From Alteromonas confluentis (GTDB taxonomy: Bacteria > Pseudomonadota > Gammaproteobacteria > Enterobacterales > Alteromonadaceae), in assembly GCF_001757105.1 (NCBI RefSeq), contig NZ_MDHN01000029.1, positions 248,001 through 312,000 on the forward strand: 64,000 nt of DNA, given 5' to 3'. The notes below the pieces were generated by a model. The model worked only from the letters and a program-made list of their open reading frames with translations, searched no databases and was not told the DNA's origin. Positions 1 through 10,753 of the stretch are shown here, one piece after another; position 1 is the stretch's first letter, and each line of letters begins with the position of its first letter. A program made the translations under genes and the position numbers.

Positions 1-282
1 GTCGTAAGCGGTTGGAATGTACAGTTGCAGATTGATGTTCACATCGGCGAAGGCTTCAATAGTCACCGCTAACGTTTCACCCTCTTTATGTACAAGAATA
101 CTTGCGCCATCGAACTCCTGAGACTCCAAACGCCAGTCGGTTCCACTTTCAGCCTGCCACTGGTGCCGGATGTTCTGCGCCGGATTACCAGCTGTTTTCA
201 CCGCTAAATTTGCTGAAAAAGGCACCTCAGCGGCGGCGAGGTTTGCGGCTACAAAAAGCAGCCCTGCACAGATAACTTTCAT
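1..282 (-). CDS. Secreted protein of unknown function, N-terminal part
   Basis: This frame starts with ATG at 282 and runs off the left edge, so only 94 codons are visible. The first 18 or so residues (MKVICAGLLFVAANLAAA) form a signal peptide with an Ala-rich cleavage region, so the product is exported. The rest is soluble and beta-like with no motif I recognise. The gene lies 13 bp downstream of the GH51 arabinofuranosidase gene on the same strand, so it is probably the second gene of that operon and may be another secreted glycan-degrading or glycan-binding protein. The frame is open throughout and absent from the family list I can recall. The function is unknown. Confidence 0.6.
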   Translation of the reverse strand, partial: MKVICAGLLFVAANLAAAEVPFSANLAVKTAGNPAQNIRHQWQAESGTDWRLESQEFDGASILVHKEGETLAVTIEAFADVNINLQLYIPTAYD

Positions 283-295
283 GAAACGTTCCTTG

Positions 296-1831
296 TCAGA
301 ATTTTAGCTTCGCAACCGCTACGGCTTTGGGCGGCAGTTTTACCGTGGTACCGGAAAATGAAACACGTACCGGCTTTACAAGCTCAGGTTTGCTGAAGGT
401 ATTGTGCGCATCCATAGTGTTTGCGGTAAGCAATTCAAGATCGCCACCTTTTACGCCATCGATATTAAGCGTAACACTGGACGCTTCTTCAGGATCCATA
501 TTCACCATGGCCACGTACACCCCGCCATCTTCTCCTTTCGCCACAGACACCGTGGTGGCAGGCAGTGATACGTCACCCTGTCGATATTCTCCTTCTGATA
601 CTTCGGCCGGCACGGAGACAGCATCCTGAAACACCCGGTACATCCTGAATACATGATAGGTTGGCGTAAGTAACATTTTGTCTTCGTCGGTGAGGATCAT
701 GGCCTGAAGCACGTTCACCATTTGCGCTATATTCGTCATTTTCACGCGATCGGCGTGGTCGTGAAACAGATTCAGATTAACGGCAGTAATTACTGCATCA
801 CGAAGTGAGTTTTGCTGAATGAGAAAGCCCGGATTTGTGCCTTCAAGTGCGTTGTACCAGGTACCCCACTCATCAACGTAGAATGCGATCTTATTGTCTG
901 GATCATTCTTTTCCAGGAAGGCCAGATTCTCTTCCAGATATCCTTTCATCTTGTATGTGCGGTCCATGGTTTTAAACCACATATCGCTGTCGAAACCAGT
1001 TGCCTCACCTTTATCGTTCCAGTCGCCGGTTGGGAGTGTGTAGTAGTGGAAGCTGATGGCATCAGTGCGCTCACCCAACTTTTTGCTCAGGATGTCGGTC
1101 CACTCAGATTTACCATCGGTGCCGCCGCTGGCCACTAGGGTGGGATAAGGTTTTTGTGACGTTTTTACGAAAGTTCCAAACTGTCGATAGAGGTCAACAT
1201 AGTACTCCGGGCTCATGTGCCCACCGCAACCCCACGCTTCATTCCCGATACCGATGAACGGCAGACTCCAGGGTTTGTCCCTGCCATTTTTACGTCTTTC
1301 CTGAGCCAGTGTTGAATTGTTATCGGCAGTAATGTACTCCACCCAGTCGGCCATTTCTTTCACTGTGCCGCTACCAAGATTAATGTTGAGATACATATCT
1401 GCGCCCAGCATTTCAGTTAGTGTGAATATTTCGTGAGTGCCAACCTGGTTATCTTCTTCCACGCCGCCCCAATTAGTGTTCACCTTAACCGGCCTGTCTT
1501 TTTGAGGTCCGATGCCGTCGCGCCAGTGATATTCATCGGCAAAACATCCACCAGGCCATCGAATAACCGGGACATGCAACTCTTTTAGCGCACCGACAAC
1601 GTCACTCCGGAAACCTTCTGTGTTTGGGATTGTGGAATCTTTACCAACCCAGAGACCCTCATAAATCCCGTAGCCGAGATGCTCAGCAAACTGGCCATAT
1701 ATGTTTTTGCTGATTACAGGGCCAGTCACTGAAGGATCTGCGTCGACAGTTATTTCATGAGTAGCCTGAGCGGAACTCGCCGTCAGTCCTGCCAGCAACA
1801 TTGCTAAGCGAAATTCTCTGATACCTTTCAT
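296..1831 (-). CDS. Secreted alpha-L-arabinofuranosidase, GH51
   Basis: The 511-residue product should hydrolyse terminal alpha-L-arabinofuranosyl groups from arabinan, arabinoxylan or arabinogalactan. Residues 1-23 form a signal peptide ending AQA, so it acts in the periplasm or outside. The GH51 landmarks are visible: ISKNIYGQFAEHLG near residue 41, RWPGGCFADEYHW near 91, the acid/base glutamate E198 in GIGNEAWG, and the nucleophile E321 in YVDEWGTWY. A C-terminal beta-sandwich follows from about residue 400. Length and layout match complete GH51 enzymes. The gene diverges from a TonB-dependent receptor plus GH2 beta-galactosidase pair, and LacI-type operators lie between them. This context points to arabinogalactan-like side-chain removal. 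The family call is secure; the exact substrate is not. Confidence 0.95.
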   Translation of the reverse strand: MKGIREFRLAMLLAGLTASSAQATHEITVDADPSVTGPVISKNIYGQFAEHLGYGIYEGLWVGKDSTIPNTEGFRSDVVGALKELHVPVIRWPGGCFADEYHWRDGIGPQKDRPVKVNTNWGGVEEDNQVGTHEIFTLTEMLGADMYLNINLGSGTVKEMADWVEYITADNNSTLAQERRKNGRDKPWSLPFIGIGNEAWGCGGHMSPEYYVDLYRQFGTFVKTSQKPYPTLVASGGTDGKSEWTDILSKKLGERTDAISFHYYTLPTGDWNDKGEATGFDSDMWFKTMDRTYKMKGYLEENLAFLEKNDPDNKIAFYVDEWGTWYNALEGTNPGFLIQQNSLRDAVITAVNLNLFHDHADRVKMTNIAQMVNVLQAMILTDEDKMLLTPTYHVFRMYRVFQDAVSVPAEVSEGEYRQGDVSLPATTVSVAKGEDGGVYVAMVNMDPEEASSVTLNIDGVKGGDLELLTANTMDAHNTFSKPELVKPVRVSFSGTTVKLPPKAVAVAKLKF

Positions 1832-1904
1832 TTTATAAATTCTCCATACAGGGTGACTGCGGCAAATTGATTATATTTTATACCAATAAACTAAAAACCA
1901 GCAC

Positions 1905-1920
1905 GAGTCAACGTTGTCAA
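1905..1920. promoter_or_regulatory. LacI-family operator, GH51 side
   Basis: The sequence GAGTCAACGTTGTCAA has a perfect right half (GTTGTCAA) and a degenerate left half relative to the palindrome TTGACAACGTTGTCAA. The central CG is typical of LacI-family sites. It lies 74 bp upstream of the GH51 start codon. Three better copies occur at 2125, 13237 and 14439. Confidence 0.65.
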
Positions 1921-2124
1921 CAGGATAATTTGAACATTATTTTCACAATGATTTTATTGGAAGTTACGGGGTGAAAGTCTGACTCAAGCTTTTAACGCAA
2001 GACGACAACATATAAGGTTAATTAGGATATTCATCACAATAAAACCCTGCGAGCACCAAAAAAGCGCTTTCCTGCACAGTGAAAGAGCAATTTTGTCACT
2101 ATCAAAAAATTTCAACATTTTAGT

Positions 2125-2140
2125 TTGACAACGTTGACAA
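2125..2140. promoter_or_regulatory. LacI-family operator, TBDR/GH2 side
   Basis: TTGACAACGTTGACAA, one base short of a perfect palindrome, lies 105 bp before the TBDR start codon. It is identical to the copy in front of the nag operon (14439-14454), and identity extends one base on each side. It contains two TTGACA hexamers, so a bound repressor could occlude a -35 element. Confidence 0.75.
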
Positions 2141-2244
2141 CTGTTGTTAGCGTAAAATTCATACGATGTTCGCCAATGCCAGTAAAGCCATTAGCCGGAA
2201 AAGTTAAAACACTGAGATGTACACTTAAAACCAGGGAATTCATC

Positions 2245-4908
2245 ATGACTAAAAAAAGCCACATTAAGTTGTTGGCCAGATCTGTTCTGGCAACCTCTGT
2301 GCTTTGCGCACTTAACACAGCTGCATTCGCTCAAGAGCAGGCAAGTGCCGCACCAGAAGATATTGAACGGATAGGGGTAACTTACCGCTCCAGTCTTGCG
2401 GAAGCCGCAGCACTGAAAAAAGAAGAAACCAAGGTTACCGATATCATCACTTCAGAAGATATTGGTAAATTCCCGACGGAAAACATCGCTGAAGCAATTC
2501 AGCGTATCCCGGGTGTACAGATTTCTAACATTAATGGCCGTGGTTCCACGATCAGTGTTCGTGGTCTGGGTGCGCAGTATGCCCGCACTACTGTGAACAA
2601 CCAGTCAATGGCCAGCGCCGACTTCACCAGCGGTTTCCGCTTCGACATTATTCAGTCGGAACTTGCTTCTGCCATTGAAGTGGTGAAATCGCCTACGGCG
2701 GATATGGATTCCGGCGGCTTGTCCGGTACTATAAATATTAATACTACCCGCCCTCTGTCTTACGATGAGCGTAAGGTGCTGGTATCGGCGAAAGGTCAGT
2801 ATTCGGAGCTGTCGCCATCTGGTGATGTCACACCTAAAGCCAACGTGACTTATGTTGATCAGTTTGCTGACGAAACCTTTGGTGTGTTCCTGAACGCCGG
2901 TTATCAGGAACTGGACGACCGCGTTGACGTAATGTTTATGGATCGCTGGTTGCGTGATGATAACGATAACATCTACGCTGAACAGCCACGTTATCGCCGT
3001 ATCGACCGTGAAACCAAGCGTTATATGGCTAATGGAACATTCCAGTATCGCCCTTCTGACGAACTGGAAATGGTACTGACCGGTATTTATGTAGAAGATC
3101 AGACATATAACGACCTTCTGCAACAAGTGTTTTCAATGAGCTGGATGAGTGAAGACTTAACGCCAGTGGGTGAACCCGTAAACGGTGCTTACTACAACAC
3201 CACGGTTAGCGATTTCGTTATTGGTAACAACCGGCAACTGGAAGATCAGACCGCGAAAACAGAAGCTCTGACATTTGAAACCACTTACGATACAGACAAC
3301 TGGAAACTTTCCGGTGTGCTTCACCATACCAAAGGTACGCTGGATAGCAGCGAGGAAGCAGCCATCGTAGAAGCCATGATTGGCGGTGCGACGCTGGACT
3401 TGTCTGACTCTGACAATGTGGTATTCACCACGGTCGAGAATCTTACCGACCCGTCTGTCTATACACCGGAGCGTACACTGCGAAACACCTATCCGAATGG
3501 TGCAATTCGTAACATGGCATCGGAAGAGAACTCCATTCAGTTTGATGCCGTTCGTTTTATTGAAAACAGCATTATCACCAAGTTCTCCATGGGTGCGAAA
3601 TACCGTGAAGAAACCTTCGAGCGCGAAGTCTATCGTGTAGACCGTCGTACAGTGGGTGAAGCGGATCCAGATACCCAGCCGCAACTGGCTGATTACTCAT
3701 ACCTGGTCACCGACTTCATGGACAATGATATGTCGGTACCACACGAATGGATTGCACCGGACATCCAGGCTTATATTGACGATCTGGCAGCGGAAGGTAT
3801 TACCATCCCAGCCCTGTTCAGTCCGCAGTCAAGCTACAGTTTAGATCGGGAGATTCTGTCGGTATATGCGCAAGCGGATTTTGAAACTGACATTGGCGAT
3901 ATGGTGCTGCGCGGCAATATCGGTGGTCGTTATGAAACCACTGACCGCGATGTAAGCACGTATCTGACAGGTGAAGAGCACCCTGATAATGGCGATGTAC
4001 GTCTGGCGATTGGCGAATACACCACCAGCTACGACTACAACAACTTCCTGCCGAACCTGAACATGGTACTGGAAATTAATGACAGCCTGCAGGCCCGTTT
4101 TGCTGCGGCAAAAGTGCTGGTTCGTCCGATCCTGACCTCAAACTCACAAATCGCGCCGTCGCAGGCTTCATCGGAAAACTCCTTCGGCACCCGTTCATAC
4201 AGCATCAACTTAGGTCAGCCTGAGATGAAAGCGATGACCGCTGATCAGCTGGATTTAGGTCTCGAGTACTACTACGGTGAAGGCGACAGTGTAACGCTGG
4301 CCCTGTTCTGGAAAGATATCAAGAACGGCACAGTGTCTGAGTATATCTGTCCTGATGAATACGACGGTGCTGCACTGACTATGAGCGGAACGGATTGTAT
4401 GGATGCAGCAGGTAATTTCTATGAAATCATGAGCACCTACAACGATGACAGTAAACTGGGCCTGCGCGGCTATGAGCTGGGCTGGAACCAGGGCCTGGAT
4501 GCATGGTTACCAGTTGAAGGCTTCGGCTTCAGCGCTAACTATACCTTCATTGATGCGGATGATTCAGATGGTTACGTCCTGTCTAACTCGTCAGAGAAAA
4601 CCTGGAACCTTATCGGTTACTGGGAAAATGAAACCTTCACTGCGCGTGTAATGCTTAACCACCGCAGCCCTTATGTTCAAACGCAGTCAGACTCCTTCTT
4701 TGCCCGTCAGGGACGCGTGGTAGACGGCAGAAACCAGATCGACATTCTGCTGGGCTACAACGTAACCGATAACCTGAACCTGCGTTTCGGTGCACTGAAC
4801 ATCAACGGCAACGATGAAGATGCGTACTACTCTGAAAGTACACCAATCTGGCAGACCTCTACGGCTATTGGCAGTAGCTACTACCTGAGCGCGCTGTACA
4901 CGTTTTGA
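2245..4908 (+). CDS. TonB-dependent outer-membrane receptor, carbohydrate type
   Basis: The product is an 887-residue outer-membrane active transporter, powered by TonB, that probably imports an oligosaccharide. The ATG at 2245 begins MTKKSHIKLLARSVLATSV, a clear signal peptide ending AAFAQ. The longer frame opening with TTG at 2125 starts inside the operator and is rejected. The plug domain shows IGKFPTENIAEAIQRIPGV, NGRGSTISVRGLG and SGTININTTRP, which are standard plug motifs of this class. The protein ends in a 22-strand barrel and the terminal aromatic SALYTF. The downstream beta-galactosidase gene and the divergent arabinofuranosidase gene suggest an arabinogalactan-type ligand. Only weak inference supports the exact ligand. 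Confidence 0.93.
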   Translation: MTKKSHIKLLARSVLATSVLCALNTAAFAQEQASAAPEDIERIGVTYRSSLAEAAALKKEETKVTDIITSEDIGKFPTENIAEAIQRIPGVQISNINGRGSTISVRGLGAQYARTTVNNQSMASADFTSGFRFDIIQSELASAIEVVKSPTADMDSGGLSGTININTTRPLSYDERKVLVSAKGQYSELSPSGDVTPKANVTYVDQFADETFGVFLNAGYQELDDRVDVMFMDRWLRDDNDNIYAEQPRYRRIDRETKRYMANGTFQYRPSDELEMVLTGIYVEDQTYNDLLQQVFSMSWMSEDLTPVGEPVNGAYYNTTVSDFVIGNNRQLEDQTAKTEALTFETTYDTDNWKLSGVLHHTKGTLDSSEEAAIVEAMIGGATLDLSDSDNVVFTTVENLTDPSVYTPERTLRNTYPNGAIRNMASEENSIQFDAVRFIENSIITKFSMGAKYREETFEREVYRVDRRTVGEADPDTQPQLADYSYLVTDFMDNDMSVPHEWIAPDIQAYIDDLAAEGITIPALFSPQSSYSLDREILSVYAQADFETDIGDMVLRGNIGGRYETTDRDVSTYLTGEEHPDNGDVRLAIGEYTTSYDYNNFLPNLNMVLEINDSLQARFAAAKVLVRPILTSNSQIAPSQASSENSFGTRSYSINLGQPEMKAMTADQLDLGLEYYYGEGDSVTLALFWKDIKNGTVSEYICPDEYDGAALTMSGTDCMDAAGNFYEIMSTYNDDSKLGLRGYELGWNQGLDAWLPVEGFGFSANYTFIDADDSDGYVLSNSSEKTWNLIGYWENETFTARVMLNHRSPYVQTQSDSFFARQGRVVDGRNQIDILLGYNVTDNLNLRFGALNINGNDEDAYYSESTPIWQTSTAIGSSYYLSALYTF

Positions 4909-4922
4909 TGTAGCCATCCTAA

Positions 4923-8153
<3,231 letters not shown>

Positions 8154-8199
8154 CCGGATGGCGCGGTGCAATACCGCTCTTTTCCAACCAGTCTCCGTT

Positions 8200-8245
8200 G
8201 GTACCCGAGGGTTTTTACGTTTTTTGGCGCTCGGGTACCCTTTTA
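8200..8245 (+). terminator. Intrinsic terminator after GH2 gene
   Basis: The 10-bp arms GGTACCCGAG and CTCGGGTACC enclose a 20-nt loop and are followed by a short T run. It closes the beta-galactosidase transcript and separates it from the NUDIX gene. Confidence 0.75.
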
Positions 8246-8285
8246 TGGCATGCTATCGGCCAATATTTTCCGATTTCCCTGTTTG

Positions 8286-8798
8286 ATGAATCCAAAGCCT
8301 TTTAAGTTCTGCCCCTCCTGTTCCAGCGACAGCTTCCGGTTAACCGAAAACCGCTATAGCTGCGACCAGTGTGATTTCACCTTCTTCATCAATGCAGCCA
8401 CCGCCGTTGCCGGTATTCTGGTTCATGATGGCAAGCTGCTGTTTACTGTGCGCGGCAAAGCGCCGGGAAAAGGTAAACTGGGTCTGCCCGGCGGGTTTGT
8501 GGATTTTCACGAATCGCTGGAAGAAGCGCTCATCCGTGAAACCCGTGAAGAGCTGGGTATTCACGTGACTGACTGGAAATATCTGATGTCGGCACCGAAT
8601 ATTTACGATTATGCGGACGTGCGTTATCACACCTGTGATGGCTTGTTTGTGGCGTACCTTAACGAAAAGCCCGCGTTCACTCTGCAGGCATCAGAAATTG
8701 AGGCTGTAAAGTGGTTGCAACCTGACAAGGTTAAGCTGCAGGATATTGCCTTTCCTTCACTGCGTAAGGCGGTGAAAATGGTTATTGATTCACTCTAG
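8286..8798 (+). CDS. NUDIX hydrolase with N-terminal zinc ribbon
   Basis: The 170-residue product belongs to the NUDIX family, which hydrolyses nucleoside diphosphate derivatives; this type with a zinc ribbon resembles NudC-like or ADP-ribose pyrophosphatase-like proteins. The start at ATG 8286 gives MNPKPFKFCPSC. An upstream extension to 8166 would include the preceding terminator and is rejected. A CPSC/CDQC zinc knuckle occupies residues 9-30. The complete Nudix box runs from GFVDFHE to RETREELGI and matches GX5EX7REUXEEXGU. The gene stands alone between a terminator and the M20 peptidase gene. The substrate cannot be read from the sequence. Confidence 0.88.
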   Translation: MNPKPFKFCPSCSSDSFRLTENRYSCDQCDFTFFINAATAVAGILVHDGKLLFTVRGKAPGKGKLGLPGGFVDFHESLEEALIRETREELGIHVTDWKYLMSAPNIYDYADVRYHTCDGLFVAYLNEKPAFTLQASEIEAVKWLQPDKVKLQDIAFPSLRKAVKMVIDSL

Positions 8799-8865
8799 CG
8801 GGTAGTGCTCTAACAACTATTATCGAATGACGTAATTTACAGGACGCCATTTAAAGGATTGATTT

Positions 8866-10317
8866 ATGCTGCGTTTTTTCAAAATTGTCGGAATTTTGCT
8901 GGTTGGCCTGCTCGGCATTCTCATTTTCAATGCCGTTCGCTACACGCCGGTTGAGAACGCGCCGTTAAAACCGATGACGCTGATTCAGCCCGATGCAAAC
9001 GCGCTGGCGGCTCAGCTTTCAGAAGCGATCACCTTTCAGACCATTTCCTGGGAAAGCGGTAATCCCGATGACTACGCCAGTTTCATCGCCTTGCAGCAGT
9101 GGCTTGAGACTACTTACCCGAATGTATTTGCCCAGCTGGAACTCACACGAATAAATACCCACACCCTGCTGCTTCGCTGGCAAGGTAGTGAAGCAACCGG
9201 ACAGCCGGTGCTGTTCTCCGCCCACTATGACGTGGTACCGGTCAATCCGGGCACTGAGAATGAATGGACTCATTCGCCTTTCGCCGGTGATATTGCCGAT
9301 AATTACGTGTGGGGCCGTGGCGCACTGGATGACAAAAGCGCGGTGGTGGGCCTGATGGCGTCGGTGTCGGGCTTACTGAAAACCGGCTTTACGCCGAAAC
9401 AGGATATTTATGTTGCCCTCACCCACGACGAAGAACTGGGTAGTGAAGACGGCGCGGTGGCGCTGACACAGTGGTTCCGTGATCAGAGTATCACCCCTGC
9501 CTGGTCGCTGGATGAAGGCTCATTTGTACTCGATGGCATTGTGCCCGGTGTGGATAAGGGCATTGCGAGCATTAATGTTTCCGAAAAAGGCTATCTGACG
9601 CTGAAGCTTATCGCCCACGGTGAAGGCGGACACAGTTCCATGCCACCGGAAAACACCGCAGTAACGGTATTGGCTGAAGCACTGGTGAAGCTGAAAGACG
9701 CACCGTTACCCGGCGGTCTTGAAGGAATAAGTGAGAAAATGTACGGCGATATCGCCCGCAATATGGATTTCAGTAAGCGCTTACTGTTCGCCAACCTTTG
9801 GCTGTTTAAGCCTTTGCTGAGCAGCGTGCTCGACGACACCAAAAGCGGCAACGCGATGATGCGTACCACCACCGCACCGACTATGTTGTCTGGCAGCGTA
9901 AAATCTAACGTGCTGCCAGCCACGGCCACGGCTACCATTAACTTCCGTCTGCATCCCCGTGACACGGTTGAGGATGTGGTGAACTGGGTCACTGCCGCCA
10001 TCGATGATGAACGCATTGACGTTAAAATGGGCGAATTTACTGAAGCCTCACCGGTGGCCGCCACCGACAACGATGGATTCACCCAGCTGGTACAAACCAC
10101 CCGTGCGGTTTATCCCAACACAATCATTACGCCGGGACTGACCATTGCCGCCACCGACAGCCGGTTTTACGGCGATATCACCAATGCCTACCGATTCAAC
10201 CCGATGGTGATCAATAACGATGATTTGGAAGGCTTCCACGGCACCAACGAGCGCATCAGCATTGAGAATCTGGTTCGCGCCACGCAGTTTTACACCGCGT
10301 TGATGCAGCAGCAGTAG
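8866..10317 (+). CDS. Membrane-anchored M20 family metallopeptidase
   Basis: The 483-residue product is a dizinc M20 carboxypeptidase or aminoacylase. Residues 5-25 form one N-terminal hydrophobic segment (FFKIVGILLVGLLGILIFNA), which is either an anchor or an uncleaved signal. The metal and catalytic motifs are all present: SAHYDVVPV (first His and catalytic Asp), GRGALDDKS (bridging Asp) and ALTHDEELGSEDG (catalytic Glu-Glu), with a dimerisation domain in between. The terminal FHGTNERI holds the last metal ligand. This arrangement resembles mammalian PM20D1 and bacterial carboxypeptidase S. It probably trims peptides or N-acyl amino acids in the periplasm. It has no obvious operon partner. 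Confidence 0.88.
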   Translation: MLRFFKIVGILLVGLLGILIFNAVRYTPVENAPLKPMTLIQPDANALAAQLSEAITFQTISWESGNPDDYASFIALQQWLETTYPNVFAQLELTRINTHTLLLRWQGSEATGQPVLFSAHYDVVPVNPGTENEWTHSPFAGDIADNYVWGRGALDDKSAVVGLMASVSGLLKTGFTPKQDIYVALTHDEELGSEDGAVALTQWFRDQSITPAWSLDEGSFVLDGIVPGVDKGIASINVSEKGYLTLKLIAHGEGGHSSMPPENTAVTVLAEALVKLKDAPLPGGLEGISEKMYGDIARNMDFSKRLLFANLWLFKPLLSSVLDDTKSGNAMMRTTTAPTMLSGSVKSNVLPATATATINFRLHPRDTVEDVVNWVTAAIDDERIDVKMGEFTEASPVAATDNDGFTQLVQTTRAVYPNTIITPGLTIAATDSRFYGDITNAYRFNPMVINNDDLEGFHGTNERISIENLVRATQFYTALMQQQ

Positions 10318-10386
10318 GCTTTAAGTCGCCTGCGACCGACTAAGTTAACCGTAGATACCGGCTTTAACAGGTAACCTTGCTTCTAT

Positions 10387-10425
10387 ACGCTACAGGGTAT
10401 ATTTTTAAAATACCTGCTAAAGCGT
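10387..10425. promoter_or_regulatory. Nested inverted repeats, probable HipB-type operator
   Basis: The inner arms GGTAT (10396-10400) and ATACC (10410-10414) are 9 bp apart. Outer arms ACGCT (10387) and AGCGT (10421) flank them. It lies just before the HipB-like gene and is reminiscent of the GGATA/TATCC repeats bound by HipB, so autoregulation is plausible. Confidence 0.5.
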
Positions 10426-10446
10426 GTATGAAAATGAAGGCATGGC

Positions 10447-10704
10447 GTGAAAATTACATCTGCTAAACAACTGAGTGTAGCGTTACGGAATGAGAGGAAA
10501 TCTACTCAGTGCTCTCAAACTGTAATTGCAAATAAAACAGGCCTTCGACAGGACACAGTGTCCAGTTTCGAGAACAATCCTGAATCGACCAAACTGGAAA
10601 CCTTATTCAGGATACTAGCTGCGTTAGATCTTGAACTTGAAGTTCATCCGCGCAAAAGACCTTTATCTGACGACTCTTCCCAAACCTGGCAGGAGGAATG
10701 GTAA
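10447..10704 (+). CDS. HipB-like XRE family DNA-binding protein
   Basis: This is an 85-residue helix-turn-helix protein of the HipB antitoxin type. The GTG at 10447 is the only sensible start. The HTH covers about residues 20-62 (SQTVIANKTGLRQDTVSSFE, then TKLETLFRILAALDLELEV, the latter typical of HipB). HipB proteins normally pair with a HipA kinase encoded directly downstream. Here the next gene is on the opposite strand and there is no HipA, so this is an orphan regulator or the remnant of a toxin-antitoxin module. Inverted repeats just upstream suggest it represses itself. Confidence 0.8.
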   Translation: MKITSAKQLSVALRNERKSTQCSQTVIANKTGLRQDTVSSFENNPESTKLETLFRILAALDLELEVHPRKRPLSDDSSQTWQEEW

Positions 10705-10709
10705 TTGGA

Positions 10710-10739
10710 GTGTTCGCCTGCCCAACCACAGGCGAACAC
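10710..10739. terminator. Stem-loop between convergent genes
   Basis: The perfect 11-bp arms GTGTTCGCCTG and CAGGCGAACAC enclose an 8-nt loop between the HipB-like gene (+) and the GH89 gene (-). There is no strong T run on either side, so it is either a weak bidirectional terminator or an mRNA 3' stabiliser. Confidence 0.5.
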
Positions 10740-10753
10740 GGGTCTGTTAACGG

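Larger units (their letters stand above)
1832..2244. other. Divergent promoter region between GH51 and TBDR genes
   Basis: This 413-bp AT-rich gap separates the oppositely oriented GH51 and TonB-receptor genes. It holds two LacI-type operators about 220 bp apart, one near each gene, a layout compatible with looping or independent control. No other open frame or RNA structure was recognised. Confidence 0.7.

Noticed and set aside
2125..2244. N-terminal extension of the first TBDR from a TTG at 2125
   Set aside because: The TTG lies in the LacI-type operator, and the ATG at 2245 starts a clean signal peptide.
8166..8285. N-terminal extension of the NUDIX protein
   Set aside because: It would translate through the GH2 terminator, and the zinc-ribbon domain starts just after ATG 8286.
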